Source: Chrysomallon squamiferum
Lineage: Eukaryota > Mollusca > Gastropoda > Neomphalida > Peltospiridae
NCBI GenBank assembly: GCA_012295275.1
Contig: CM022671.1
Coordinates: 15,826,456 to 15,890,455, forward strand
Direction: 5' to 3'
Length of the DNA stretch: 64,000 bases
Shown here: positions 25,301 to 38,368 of the stretch, piece by piece
Position numbering within the stretch: position 1 is the stretch's first letter
Layout: each line of letters begins with the position of its first letter
The notes under the pieces: generated by a model
Seen by the model: the letters and a program-made list of their open reading frames with translations, nothing else
Databases searched by the model: none
What the model was told of the DNA's origin: nothing
Program-made: the position numbers and the translations under genes

Positions 25301-28300
25301 ATCCTATCAATACACTGGATATATTTTTGTATGGCTGTAATTAAAAAGAGAAATAAATATTAAATTAATTCTATAAATGTTTTTGAATATATTTTTGGAT
25401 GGCTATCACTAAACATAGAAATAACTAAATATTAAATAATTTTATATAAAAAAAGTTTCAAAATACTTTTGGAGGGTGGTAAATTAATAAAAAAAATAAT
25501 TGTTAAATAATTCTATAAATGTATTGGATATATTATTGGATATATACAGAGAAAGAACAAAAAATATGATACTTACGAGTACATCCATTTGGTCCAAATC
25601 CAAAGGTACCAGGAGCACAGTGATTACACTGTCTACCTACAACATGTGGTTTACACTGGCACTGGCCTCCCTCAATGTTACATTCCCGACTAAGAGATCC
25701 AACTGGATTACACTCACAATCTGAAAATAAAAGAGGAATTATGATGATTTTTTTTAACACCATATTCAACATTATCATAATTACTTCAACAGGATACCAT
25801 ATGGTGATTTGAAAGGGGAATGAAAATAAAATATTGCCCATTTAATTTTCTCACACAATACTTGTGATTTCCTGTGTCCTATGTCAAGATAACTGAATTA
25901 ATTCAAATAACATGTCTAATGATTTTAAAATCATAAAAATTATGTATTTCATTTTATTTATTTATTTATTGTTGTGGAAAGAAAATTATCAGAGAAAGAT
26001 ATTCTAATAGAAGGGGATGGTATCAGACTTACAGAATAAATAGAAAGGAATAAGGGGCATTTGAGCTGAAGACTGGGAATCTAGGGCCAATTACCCTTAG
26101 GGGTTTGATAATCTCTGATTAAGATGTTGTTCTATCTACTGAGACTTTCTTAAAATACTGACTGTTTGTTACACATACCTACAGCTCCATTATGCATGAC
26201 AGATGATATGCTAAAGATGTGGTTTTTGCAAAGTTCTGAGAGTTCCATCTGAATGGAAGAAAACTGCATCTCTCTACATCTATGTCTAATGAAATCATTT
26301 TTATAATATTCTGGCAATCCAGGTCCTTGGAAAATTGGAATATAGTCTGTGGATGGAACAAGTAGTATCTGAAATAAAATAAAAAATAAAGTACAATCTC
26401 CATCAAAATACTTTTTTCTTATTGTTTTTATTAATGCATCAATATAGCAATGTCAAAAATTGATTTCTTTGCTGATAAATATTACTGTTTTTGAAATCTT
26501 TAATTAAGAAAAAAAATTAAAATGCAAAAAGAAACATAAGTATACTATACAATTTTTGTCATCTATTTACTCTGTGTCAATACTGTAATATAGTTGAAAT
26601 TAAGAGTTAAAACAAATGACACAAAGATTTTTTTTTTTCTTGTTTATATAAAAAGAATGAAACGTTATCATGTAATATTGTTAAAGTATGGAAACTTACC
26701 GAGTCAACATACATAGTTGCATCAGGTGTCTGTGTTCCTGTCTTGTACCGATTGAAATCAATTCTTATCTTATACCGCTTTCCACTTTCAAGACAAGATG
26801 GAGGAGATACTAGTGAGTAACGTGCACCTGAAATAAATTTACATTCGTATGAAAAAAAAGAAGTATGCATCATCATTAGATTAGTGATAATGAAGAAATG
26901 TATTTCTAATCTTTCTTTGTTTCCACTCATATTATATTTTTGGAAATAATATCCAATTAAAATGGTTGTTTTACATTTTTATTTTTGTATAAGAAATATA
27001 AAAACTAGAACAAATTCCTTTCAGTGATCATTTTTTGATTGACAATGTCAAGACATAATAAAAACACTCACCAGGCTGAATAGAAGTTGTTTTCTGATCA
27101 TCCTGTGGATCAGTGCCTGCACAAAGACCATTGGGATCCACAGCATCAGGTCTGATTAGAGTTACCCTAATATCATCCCATGCCTCATTCATCTAAAAAG
27201 AAATTAATAATTTTTTGTCAAAGCATATAACTTTAACAACTGAGGTACTTTTTAAAAGAGATAGTTTAAAAAGCAAAACTATAAAATTTTGAAAAAAGTG
27301 AAAGAAAATATCATCTATCAGTGAAGGATTCTATATACATAAGCACATGAACAAAGAATAGAATGTTAGTTCAAATATTATTCATTTAAATATTAACTGA
27401 TTGGAAATGGACTTAGCTTATCAAGCTAATTTTCTATCACTAAGCTAATGCCAGCTCAATATACAATTTTGACCCAGTCCTTACAAACTATAAATTAATG
27501 TGATAACAAACTGAAAATAATGATAATTAAAAATAAATAAATATAAAGTATTGTATTACTCCATATAGCAATAATAATTTCTGATGGACAATGTAAATAA
27601 CTTTTTAAAATCCCTCAACCATTTATCAATAAATAATAATGAAAGTTCTTTTAAGGTGATCAAAATACATAATATAAAAAAAAAAAATATGTAATATAAA
27701 AACAAATTCTTTTTTTTTTACACAGAGAAAGATAAGCAAAACAAACAAAATAATAATTCAAGTAATAAAAAAATAAAATTATAAAACAGAAAAGTAAAAG
27801 TTTGAAAAAGATTTCAAAAACAGAAGTAGACATTACTGTAGATATAAAAATCATGCTGCAACAATGAATATTAAAGTGATAAAATACAATTTATGTCATA
27901 ACATAATAGGATTACCCATGCATTAAAACAATTAACTTACCATTAATAGCTGGCTGATAATTTAAAATGAAATAATATTTATAGCATTTAAATTAACAAT
28001 TAAGAAAACATTATTTTTTCTGTAAGGAAATTAATTGTATAGGTTAAAAAATAAACAGCTGTTTTAGTTCTTTTAATGATTCTGTGTCAATGAATAAACA
28101 AAGTGATATCAGATTTTTACTGTTTAAGTGTTCTAAAATATAGTCACTAAATTTACAGTGACTTACATTTATCTGCTGTGTCGTTATTTTATGGGGGTGG
28201 ACAGAATCTGAGTTTCAAAATCCAGTGGTTACACAGTGAGATAATTTATAGTATATTTCTAAAACACCTGCATTTTAATTCAAACTAGTAATAACTCATA

Positions 28301-30517
28301 TATGTCAGGGAAGAAAGACAGAGATATTTCTTAAACATTTAAATGGCTTCATGTTCATACATCTGATTCTGATGTAACAGTTAGGTATCTCAAGGTACAA
28401 AAACATCTTTAATTGTGTTTTCAGTGTTCAGTTATTTTCTAATTATCAAAATACACGTTACACACTCAACTTGTGACTAAAGTCTGAACTTACCCGTGGG
28501 TCATATCTGATTACAACATCATAGAATGTTGGGAAAGCAACACTGTTCACAGTAAACTCAATACTGTCCCCTTCCATTACTTGCATGTATCCAGGACCTG
28601 TCCAGTAGGAAGGACCATCAGAAAAAGGTTCTCGAATGTATACTCGTGCATTCTAAAATATGAAATAACAAAATGAGCTCAGAAAAATTTTCTGCAAAAC
28701 CTGGACACAAAATCATTATAACCTAATAGCAAACAATAGTTAATGCACTTTTCACTGTATGAGTAATCAATGCTGCCAAATGTTTCAAATGTAATCTTTT
28801 AATCCCAGATTAAATATTCTTGTAACTAATGTTATAAAATTTAATTTGAAGATACCAAGAATTATACAGCTGTTGTGTAAAAAAAATGATTTTAATTTTC
28901 AAAGATGCAACTTTAAAAATCTAGTTTTAAACATTACCAATTCAGTTTTTCTAAAGTTACAGGTTAACAATTTTTTTCATTTTCATATATTCTTATCTTT
29001 GTTTCTGTATTATTTCCATAAAGTACAAAAAATACCTTAAATTTTAAAAAATATAAATAAATATAAATAAATTTAAGACACTGTATCTCCATCAATTAAG
29101 GATTTTTGGCGTTTTGGTGTTTTTTTTTAATGGTAAACCCTAAAACAAAACATCCAAAGCAATATAAGCAGTATAGCTTACCCCCAAACCACGGCCAAAT
29201 TCTGCTTCATAGAGATAGAAGTCAAGATTGGTATAGAAGTAGCCAGACTGAACTTGTTTACAGTGACGTCCAATAATATGTGGTCTGCAGGTGCACTGGC
29301 CTGTCTGCTGGTCACATGACTCACTGAGAGCTCCACCAATGTCACAGTCACAGGAATCACAACCGTAAGGACCTGCACTCAATCCATAGAAACCAGGCTA
29401 TAATAAAAAAAACATTCACAATCATGTGTAATTTACTTACAGTATTTATTTCCCAAATACTTACAACCATCAGATATTATTATTAGTTTTCAAACTTGAT
29501 AATTTAAAAAAATATTATTGCATCATGAAATAACATATAAATCTATTTTAACAGCATATTTAATAGTTGACAAAAGTAGTTTGGTAATGAACATCTTATG
29601 ACTTACGTAGGCTGTTGGATTAAATTTATTACTGTCATAAAAATCTGAATCAAAAGCTTACAAAAATACAATATTTAAAAAAAAATGGAATGAACACTGT
29701 TAATGAATATGTGACTCAGTTAGTAGCAGAATGTTGTGTCATTGGATTTTTGTTAATATATTTTACTTATTCACATGTATGAATCAAAGTTTTCAAATTA
29801 TACTTACATAACATCTATCACAGTTATTTCCAGTAACAAATCTCTTACATCGACATAAACCTGTTTGCTGGTCACAACCAAGATCACCAATGGTACCCAG
29901 AGGATCACAGCTACATGCTGAAAAAATAAAACCAAATATGGATTACAATAATTATTTATTAAAATTATTCAAGTGTTAAATCATAATAAATGTTTTTCCC
30001 AAATTGTCACTTCTAACTCCATCATAAATCTTAACATTTCCTCTCACTAATCTGATTGAAATATCAAACCAAAATAATGTCATTTGGTAGGAAATAAAAA
30101 ATAATTTTCAATATCAAATAAAACTGTTTTTTAACACTTTACACCATGTTATAAAACTGACCATTTTAAACAGTAAAAAGTAAAAGAACATTTTCCAACT
30201 AAATATAAGTAGAAATACCTTCACAGCCATTTGGATTGTCTTCTTGAAGATTCCAGTAATTGTCAATGCAAGTGTCACAACGTTTGCCTGTCACAAACTG
30301 TTTGCAACGACATCGTCCAGCTTCTGTTCCATACAGTGGATCTGTTCTGCCTTCACATTCACCATTTCTCAAAGATCCAGATGGATCACAGTCACATGCT
30401 TTAAGAGAAATAATACACATTTATTCAAAAATGTTTTCCCTCTGAAATGTCTGGTATTTTCTTACTATTTCACTTCTAACAGTCAATACTGTTTTGCTGT
30501 TATTATTACTATTTTAC

Positions 30518-30554
<37 letters not shown>

Positions 30555-33493
30555 GAAAATTAAAAAAATAGTTTCTATCAGAAACTGTGATTCTGTTTAA
30601 GGAAGATTTACATATTAGTTCAAAATTTAAGAAAAAATTTTTTTCTCATCACCTGTCAGATATTGTATTTATCTTTAAGTGAATGCACCAATTTCAGATG
30701 GTATTTTAAAAAGTATTATTAAAACTATTTTGTAATATCATTTTAATGGTCATCCAACAATCAAAACTGAACAAAATGCATGTTTAGTTCTATATTTGAT
30801 ACAACAAAGTGCTCACGCTGACAGACTTCTGGATCTCTAATATCTCTGTGTGGAGACTGAAAGTAGAAACGTTTGCATTCTTGGCAGTTTCTGCCCTCTG
30901 TGTTATGCTGACAATTGTCACACACTCCACCACTCACACGACCTGTGGCTTCATACACAGATGGATCAAAGTGACATTTGTCTGAATGGTTATTGCAATT
31001 ACATTCTGAAATTAAAAACATAAAAAATATAAAACAAAGAACAAGGTAAAGAAAAACAGCATCAAAAGAAAGGTCTAACAGTTATTAATGTGACCCAATA
31101 AAAAAAGGAAATGTTTCTAATGTTTCAAATCACACTCACTGTTAAAGATTTCACTGGTGTCTTTGTTTCCAATAAATATACACTGAACACATTTATAAAA
31201 AATAAATACTTACTTTTGCAAACATGTGGTTCATTCTGTCTAGCTGGTCTCCAAGGAAGATCATTATAGAAATCCTCACACATTTCACAGTTGAAACCCT
31301 TTGTGTTATGAGAGCATTCACACATTCCATGAACCTAAATGAAATTTCAAAAACAGTTGTAAAAAATTAAATTTATATTTTATATTTAATTTCTTCATTA
31401 GGACAAAGATATCAACAAAGTAAAACAAAAATAAAATTAATGGAACAGCCAATAAAACAAGAAATGCAAATTTAAGCAAATCTTATGGACCTAAATCATC
31501 ATATAAATGTGCAAAAATCAGATACCAAGCAAAATGATAAATAAACAACTATTAAAAATACAGATTTCTTTTATTCTTGTTTTTACCATATTGGGTCTGT
31601 TTTCGTATCCAGGAACAGGAAGACAACGTGATGCATGTCCATAGCATGAACAACTACCTCTAACAGTCATGTCATATAATGCATAATAATACTTGTCTTT
31701 AATCTCAGGTCGGCTGTCTAGTTGAGTATCACCTGAAAGAGAAAAACACCATAAAACTATAAGAATGAAGAATATTAAATATGCTTATGGTTTCAAGTTA
31801 ATGTACAAATAAGTAATTAATGAATTTAATATTTATAGTAAAAATTCACAATATTCAGTCTTTCATTTGTGTCCCTAAAATACCAAAACAAATATATGTA
31901 AAATTTTCAAAAATTATTAACCTATTTCTATTTAATAAAATATTCTGTCATTTAACTATAATTTTTTGAATTTATAAAAAACAAATATAATAATTACAAC
32001 AATTATTTGTGTAAATAAACATACTTTTAATATCTCCTCTCTATTTTATACATTCAGAAAAATATATAATTATATATATATAAAACACATGAAATATAAA
32101 ATCACAGTATTGAATGACTAGAAGTCATACCTAATGTGTGCAGTTCAGTGAAGTTAATTCTAAGGTTGGTAAGCTTAAGAAGATCCTGTACTTGCTCACT
32201 GTAAGGATCACTGATACGGATGAACGGTGGAAGCACTCGGAATATAACCTGCAATAATCAAACTGTGCATGACAACATACATAAAGACATTATGTGAATA
32301 GCATTCAGTCAGTCAGTACACAGATTTGTCAACCATTCATTTCTTCAATACCACTCATCCATGCATTTAAAACACATGAATCCCCTTTATAAATACATAC
32401 CTCTCCATTTGTTGATGGGGTTTCTGCTGAGTATCTCTGAGAACAAATGACATCTGTCAGTGAATGAACAGGTCCTCGTCTAATTCCAGGAAATGATTTA
32501 CGACAATTTTGAGCAAAGTATCTATATACCTTCCATGTTTTACCAAAATCATAGGACCGTTCTATTAACATAGCTTTAGGCCTGAATGTTTTGAAGGTCA
32601 TGATTAAATGAGTGAAATGGAATTCAGCTTCCAAGTCTAGCTGAACGTAGACATTTTCTTTTCCATTTTCTGCTTGCCACCAACGATCTTTACGACCTTT
32701 GAAAGATGATACAATGTTTTCTATACGATGACTTTGTTCAAACACAGCTGTTTGCCATGGCTGTCTAGAGTCACACTGAAAGCACTTGGTCTTCTTCTCC
32801 AAGTAACTAACTACACAGTATCTTTGCGGTCTGTGTAAACCACAGGTTGAAGATGCTTTCAATTGTTTTCCTCTACCTATTAATAAATCCCCCGTTGCTG
32901 GATAGCAGCTACCTTGTTCACACCTTGGCTGCCTTCTACAGACAGCAACTGCAATAGCAAAATCAAACTGTTTTAAGTCATATGGAGAGAGAGAGAAATA
33001 GATATTAGTTAGATGTCATTAATATCAACTGCAATGGTTGTTGTTTTTTTAGATGGTGAGAGTGCCAATATTTGTAATATATACTGTCAAATTACTTTAT
33101 AAAACACTATAAAATATCCAAATATCCGTGAAAGTGAAATACAACTGATCTGAGAAATTGCATACAAGCCTTAAAGTTAAAGACAGATAACTATTAATCC
33201 AGATTAGATACGATTAAAAGGCAGGCACAAAGAGTTACTGCTTACTGCTGTAAAAAATTATAGAGCAGACTGTCATACAGGGGCATAGAGATATAATTAT
33301 ATATTCTTAATAAAACATTTTATTTTTTTTAACCTATCATTAGCCTAAAGTTTATATTAATAAAAATAAACTTTAAAAATAAATAATTAATTATAACATT
33401 TCATTCATATTCTTCAAAGAAATGTAAAACAATTAATTACAAACCTTGCAAACAGATGCTTATGAATACAACAGCAAAATGAATATGATCCAT
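16999..33493 (-). CDS. LAMB1: Laminin subunit beta (LAMB1/LanB1-like), complete
   Basis: Thirty coding exons, upper ends in transcript order: 33493-33445, 32948-32401, 32248-32131, 31732-31587, 31334-31214, 31005-30817, 30398-30219, 29917-29808, 29397-29182, 28652-28494, 27192-27072, 26827-26700, 26368-26179, 25720-25577, 25264-25033, 24789-24626, 24172-23948, 23591-23392, 23120-23024, 22743-22552, 22157-21977, 21644-21460, 21016-20781, 20427-20245, 19761-19585, 19210-19035, 18723-18582, 18322-18146, 17801-17645, 17132-16999. They sum to 5277 nt, 1758 aa. A secreted basement-membrane chain: signal peptide, LN domain (about 25-270), EGF-like LE repeats, domain IV type B (about 545-760), a second LE block to about 1165, coiled coil, the beta-chain knob [15 protein letters not shown] (about 1383-1400), coiled coil, and a C-terminal Cys that in other beta chains bonds to gamma. 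The knob and domain IV type B exclude alpha and gamma chains. One donor is GC (after 21460). Confidence 0.95.
19313..19378. repeat. (AT)n and (AC)n microsatellite
   Basis: A TA run followed by an ACACAC run, in the laminin intron between exons 25 and 26. Confidence 0.9.
25264..25550. repeat. Degenerate ~70-bp tandem repeat starting at a laminin exon acceptor
   Basis: About four units begin near 25264, 25333, 25401 and 25474. Shared landmarks are GGCTG-AATTAAA, AGAAATAA, ATTAAAT and GGATATATTTTTG-AT. The first unit starts on the last bases of exon 15 plus its splice acceptor, so the second and third copies also carry AG sites resembling acceptors on the minus strand. Confidence 0.7.
30518..30554. 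repeat. (ATT)n microsatellite
   Basis: A run of TAT trinucleotides in the laminin intron between exons 6 and 7. Confidence 0.9.
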
Positions 33494-35460
33494 TTTCAAG
33501 GTCCAGGTAAAAGAATACAAAGGAAAACTTTGTGCTGCACCTGACGTTAAATATACAGTTTTAAGATTCAATCTGTGTTGCTATATCATTTTGGTTTTTC
33601 AGTCCTGAAATAAAGAAAAAACATTTTCATCAAGCTATTTATTTTTAACAGTTTAACATGTATATTTACTTTAAATAGTGATTTAAGTTTTCTGATCTTT
33701 TATGTAAAACAACTAGATTTATTATTTTATACATACATATATGCATATATATATATCCTAATCACAAATTTAGAAACAGAAATAGCAGTTATTAAAAACT
33801 TGTATATTTTAATACTTGTTAGTCAGCTAAACATGACATTGCACTCCTACTCTTTGTCACAATGTTTTAAGAAACATTCATAATGGTTCAGCTAATCATA
33901 ATTTAGAAATAATTATACATGTATATATGTTCTATTTTAAATGAACCCAATATTTATTATCCAAATATATATAAACAAAGTGCATAATTTGTATAGAACA
34001 TTTAAAAATATATTTAGATATTACTCACTATTACACTCTTTTAAAATCCATTCACATTTATAATGTGTGAATGATTGTGGTTTTCAAACATTTGCCTTGA
34101 TACTTAAGTTTACATATGTTGCACCGAAAATGTAGGAAATAGGAAATGCCAGTTAAGAGGTTGTGGGTGTCATATGACTCAAAGAGTCTGGTTTTATTAA
34201 ACATTTGATTATCTTATTTGATTATCATTCAATAGTTCAGTGAGACTACTGGATTATTTCCCACTCTAAACCACAGAGTGGCAACAGTATTAAAAAGAAA
34301 AAAAAAGTTTAAAAGAATAAAAATAAAATGTCTGAAAACTATAGATTTTATTCAGATTTCAGCCAAATATTAAGTATAAAATTTGTTAATGTGTTCTAAT
34401 GCAAAAATTATTTATTTATTTATTGTTACATAGTTATTAAGATATTGTTAACACAGTTGGCATTTTAATGAAAACATTAATAAGGAACCACAGATATTAA
34501 ATTTGCATTCATTAGACTGCAGATGTTCATAAATTTATTTTAACCCAAAGTAAAAGACAGACTTTCTGCTTCAACTATACTTTGGTACAATGCGTATGAA
34601 ATTATAGCTAACTGACATTTTTTAATGGGTGAAAATGGTACAAAACCTACATAATTTATGTACTGTGATGTAAAAAAATAGTAATTAAAAATTTCTCTAT
34701 TAAGCCTGTGAAACTGGCATCACATGAAGAAAATTAAAAATTATTATGTGAATATAGTGCAGCATTATCATTGTTTGGACACTTGTGAAAAACTAAGAGT
34801 AACGAATAAAAACCAAAAAAGCAAAAAAAAAAAAAAACCATAAAGATATTTTGTATACTACTGTATATTATATTCACATTGTTTGTAACTTTAATTCTAT
34901 GCAAGTATTTTTCAAAATTACCGATATATGATTTACTTCATTACATGAGCTATCCAGCAATAACGCGAAGGTTGATAGCAAATAAATTTTGTCTTAACCT
35001 ATCTAATCAGCAACCTAGTATTATTTGGGTCAGGGGAAATTTTCCCCATTTAGTACTAAGTTTATAATTTTCGCCATTTCTAAATTCTGTGTATTTAATT
35101 TTTGATAACCTGAATAACATTCTTTAAAGATGTAAACAATTAACGATGAACAACAATCTAATTTGTGTTTGCCTGGAAATGAAAAACTAATTAAGATGTT
35201 TAACAAACTTTAACTAAGTTTAAGTTTAACCAAGAAATGAAGAATGTGCAAAAGTTTTCGAGAAATTGTTTTATTTACCCATTACGTTACATATAGAAGT
35301 TTAAATATTATTTTTCTAATAGCATGCTTTAATATATTTATATTAAATGAAGTTTGCTAATACATTTGACACAATCTGAATAACTTACTTATCGCCACCT
35401 TCCAACTTTTCACGCCGTCTGCCCTGACAATGGCGGACAACTGAAGAGCCACTTGACACA
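33494..35460 (-). promoter_or_regulatory. Laminin beta 5' UTR, first intron and probable promoter
   Basis: The coding start lies in an exon that probably begins at 33604, because TTTATTTCAG (minus strand) directly precedes it. Upstream, a GC-richer segment at about 35389-35460 ends in a strong donor, GATAA|GTAAGT (GT at 35388-35387). It would make a good noncoding first exon with the transcription start near 35450. The roughly 1.8-kb interval between them is AT-rich with no coding signal. The exon pairing is inferred from splice motifs only. Confidence 0.45.
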
Positions 35461-36871
35461 ATAAATTTACCCTAAGTAAGCAGGATTGTTTATCAGTATA
35501 ATTGTTAGTAATAATAAAAACTGCTTATTTAATTACTGATTAGAATGCGATTTGTACTAATTTTGCAATAAATACAGGAGCAAATGTGCAGTTTGTCTTC
35601 TTTACTACAATGTTTACTATATTACCAAATAATACAGTTTGAGGGAGAGTATTAATTAATGGAACAGCCACAGAAGTTTAGAGTTCACTGACAAGCAACA
35701 AAGTTAATTACTGGAATGGGGTGGTTGTTTGAGGTTTTTCAATAATTTTTCGCACAGCTATACTGCAAACAAAATAATTAAACTTTTCTCTTTTTCTTTT
35801 TTACTGCGTATTTTTTTTTTTCTTCTCCTCACTACTCCAAATCCTAACACGTTGTTACCAAATACAATATCTCGAATATGGCATCGATTAAACCAACGAT
35901 GAAACACGATCCTGCTACTACTACTACTACCAGTGGACGTCAGAAAGTTTCAGATCTGTAAATGAATTACTTGAGGACCGTCTTCTTAATATTTCAACAT
36001 ATTTTTCTTCATGGAACTGTAGGAAAATAATAAATAAAATCGTAATAGCTGTAAAGTTATAACTGATAACAGTGATATTTATAATTAATAATATTAACAT
36101 ATCAGAATGTTCAGAAACACAAATTTGTGTTCGTTATCTACGTTCATTTATTGATTAATACGAACAAATAAATTGTGTTGTTTGGTGTATCAGATAAATA
36201 AAATTATTAGAACTTGATGGATTGATTTTACATTGTTATTTTAGCATTCTAACGTTATAAATCTATTTAACATGTACTAAAGAATTACAGCCGCGCTAAG
36301 AAGTATTTTATTAAATTCGTTTTCGCGGGGTTTTGGGATAGCTGGAACAGTAGTCTTATTTATTATTGTGTTATTCCCCATCCAGGCTTTATTATTGCTG
36401 TTGTTTCATTTATTAAGATATGAGCGAGTATCTCCAATTTAAAAAAAAAAAAAAATAAATAAACAAGATTGTCATTAATAGGTGGAATATCCTATCAAAT
36501 TTTGGGGATGCAAGTTAAGTAAGAAATTAAGTACATGATTTAATTAACTATTACTCATACCTTGATTTATTTATTTATTTATTTATTTTAAATATTTTAT
36601 TTTTATTTTTTTATTTTATGATTATTTTTATATGGTTTTTATATAAATTGATAGATTCTTTAGATATTTATTATTATTTATATAATTCTTACTGTTTTAA
36701 ATATATACAAGGAAAGGTTAATCGATAAACGAAAACAACATCGGTACACAAACTCTTAAAAACATATGAAAAATACTTCTTTGGAGTTACGTACCTTGGA
36801 AGTTTTCTGTTTGTGAATCACAATAGTTACGATTGTGCATTTCAAATGTATGTTTGTAAACAATCATCTAG
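35461..36871. other. Intergenic region between divergent laminin and ASB13-like genes
   Basis: No coding exon is recognisable. The region contains AT-rich simple stretches (for example TTTA repeats at 36561-36590) and a modestly GC-richer patch near 35870-35950. It presumably carries upstream control elements of both flanking genes. Confidence 0.4.
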
Positions 36872-38324
36872 ATGTCAATGTCAGATTCTGATCAGGAAGC
36901 AAATGCAGAGGACAGTGCTCTAAATTTAGGTGAAAGCTTTCTTAATGTTGATAAAAATCTGTTACGTTCTTACTGTAAGTATTCGGTAATTTAATGCAAT
37001 TTAGATACCTTATTCACTTTCTCTTTTTCTTTTCAACTTCAAATCTCCACTCCAGTTTGAAAATCTGATAGTGACAGATAACGTTTTGTTAATGTTTCAG
37101 TATTGGTGATGTGGAGCATTTTTTTTTCTAGTTTTATTTACTGTTTCTCAAATATATGTATATATGATATACAAATTATAATGTTATTTAGTTCAAATTA
37201 GTTTGTATTGTGTGCATAGATATTTCTTATAATATTGTTAGTGTTTTTTCCGTTAAAATGTTACTGACAGTATTATTACTATTAACTGAATACTATTCAC
37301 ATTAACATGTATACAAATTAAGTCACATTTTTATATTCAATAATAAATAAATCTTTTTAAATATCTTAATTAAATACTGTAATTTTCATAAATTAAATTA
37401 TATGTAAAATAATGAGTTGATTGTTCCATTTATTAATTTATTTATTTATCATTTTGTTTGTTTTCAGTATGGCATGATTCCCCACTACACTTAGCCTCAA
37501 GAGATGGCAATGCTGAGATACTGTTGTCCCTAATCAAGTTATATGGTGACCGTGTCAACTGCGCTACCTCAGACTTGGTGAGGCCATTACATGAAGCTTG
37601 TTTGTTTGGTCAAGTTGATTGTGTTAAAGTTCTGTTAGAAAGTGGAGCTGAGGTTTGATTTTATTTTTCATTATTAATACAGGTTGAGGAGTCTTTATCC
37701 AAAATTCAGAAATCCGATAGCTCCGAAGTCTCAAATTTTTCTAAAGCAGCTGAAATAGTTATATCTCACATTTTTGGGAAATTGTCTGCACAAAATTTTT
37801 AAAAATATATATTTTTTAAAGTCCTCTAGATTTTTGTGTAAGCTGATTATGAAATATAAATGCACTTCATATATAGAGTTAAATTCTATTCTCATGCTGT
37901 CACCTCATATTCCAAAAACTTTGAAAGACTACCGGTCCCAAGCATTTTGGATAAAGGAATCTGAACCTGAACAGTTATTTATAATGTCATAATGGTAATG
38001 AAATAAACATTTTAAAAATAAAGAAATATTGTGTTTATTTGGCAACTTATGTTGATTCATTTTTATTTACTTTTTTTTTGGTTTTAATTATTTTATTTAG
38101 TTTATTATATTTCATTCCAGGTTAATGTTAGAAATATAGATGGAGCCACACCTTTATGTGATGCGTGTTGCTATGGCAATACAGAAATAGTTGAACTGCT
38201 TTTGTCTCATGGTGCTTTGGTAAATCCACCACTTCTGTTAGCTACACCACTGCACGAAGCTGTTCTGAGAGGTAAATCAGAAACACAGAGCAGTGCTAAT
38301 CATTTTAAGTATGACACTGCTGCA

Positions 38325-38368
<44 letters not shown>

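Noticed and set aside
29604-29641. Well-formed 38-nt exon-like segment in a laminin intron (minus strand, TTGATTCAG acceptor, GTAAGT donor)
   Set aside because: Its length is not a multiple of three and would break the frame between exons 8 and 9, whose direct join matches laminin beta exactly. It is most likely a pseudo-exon.
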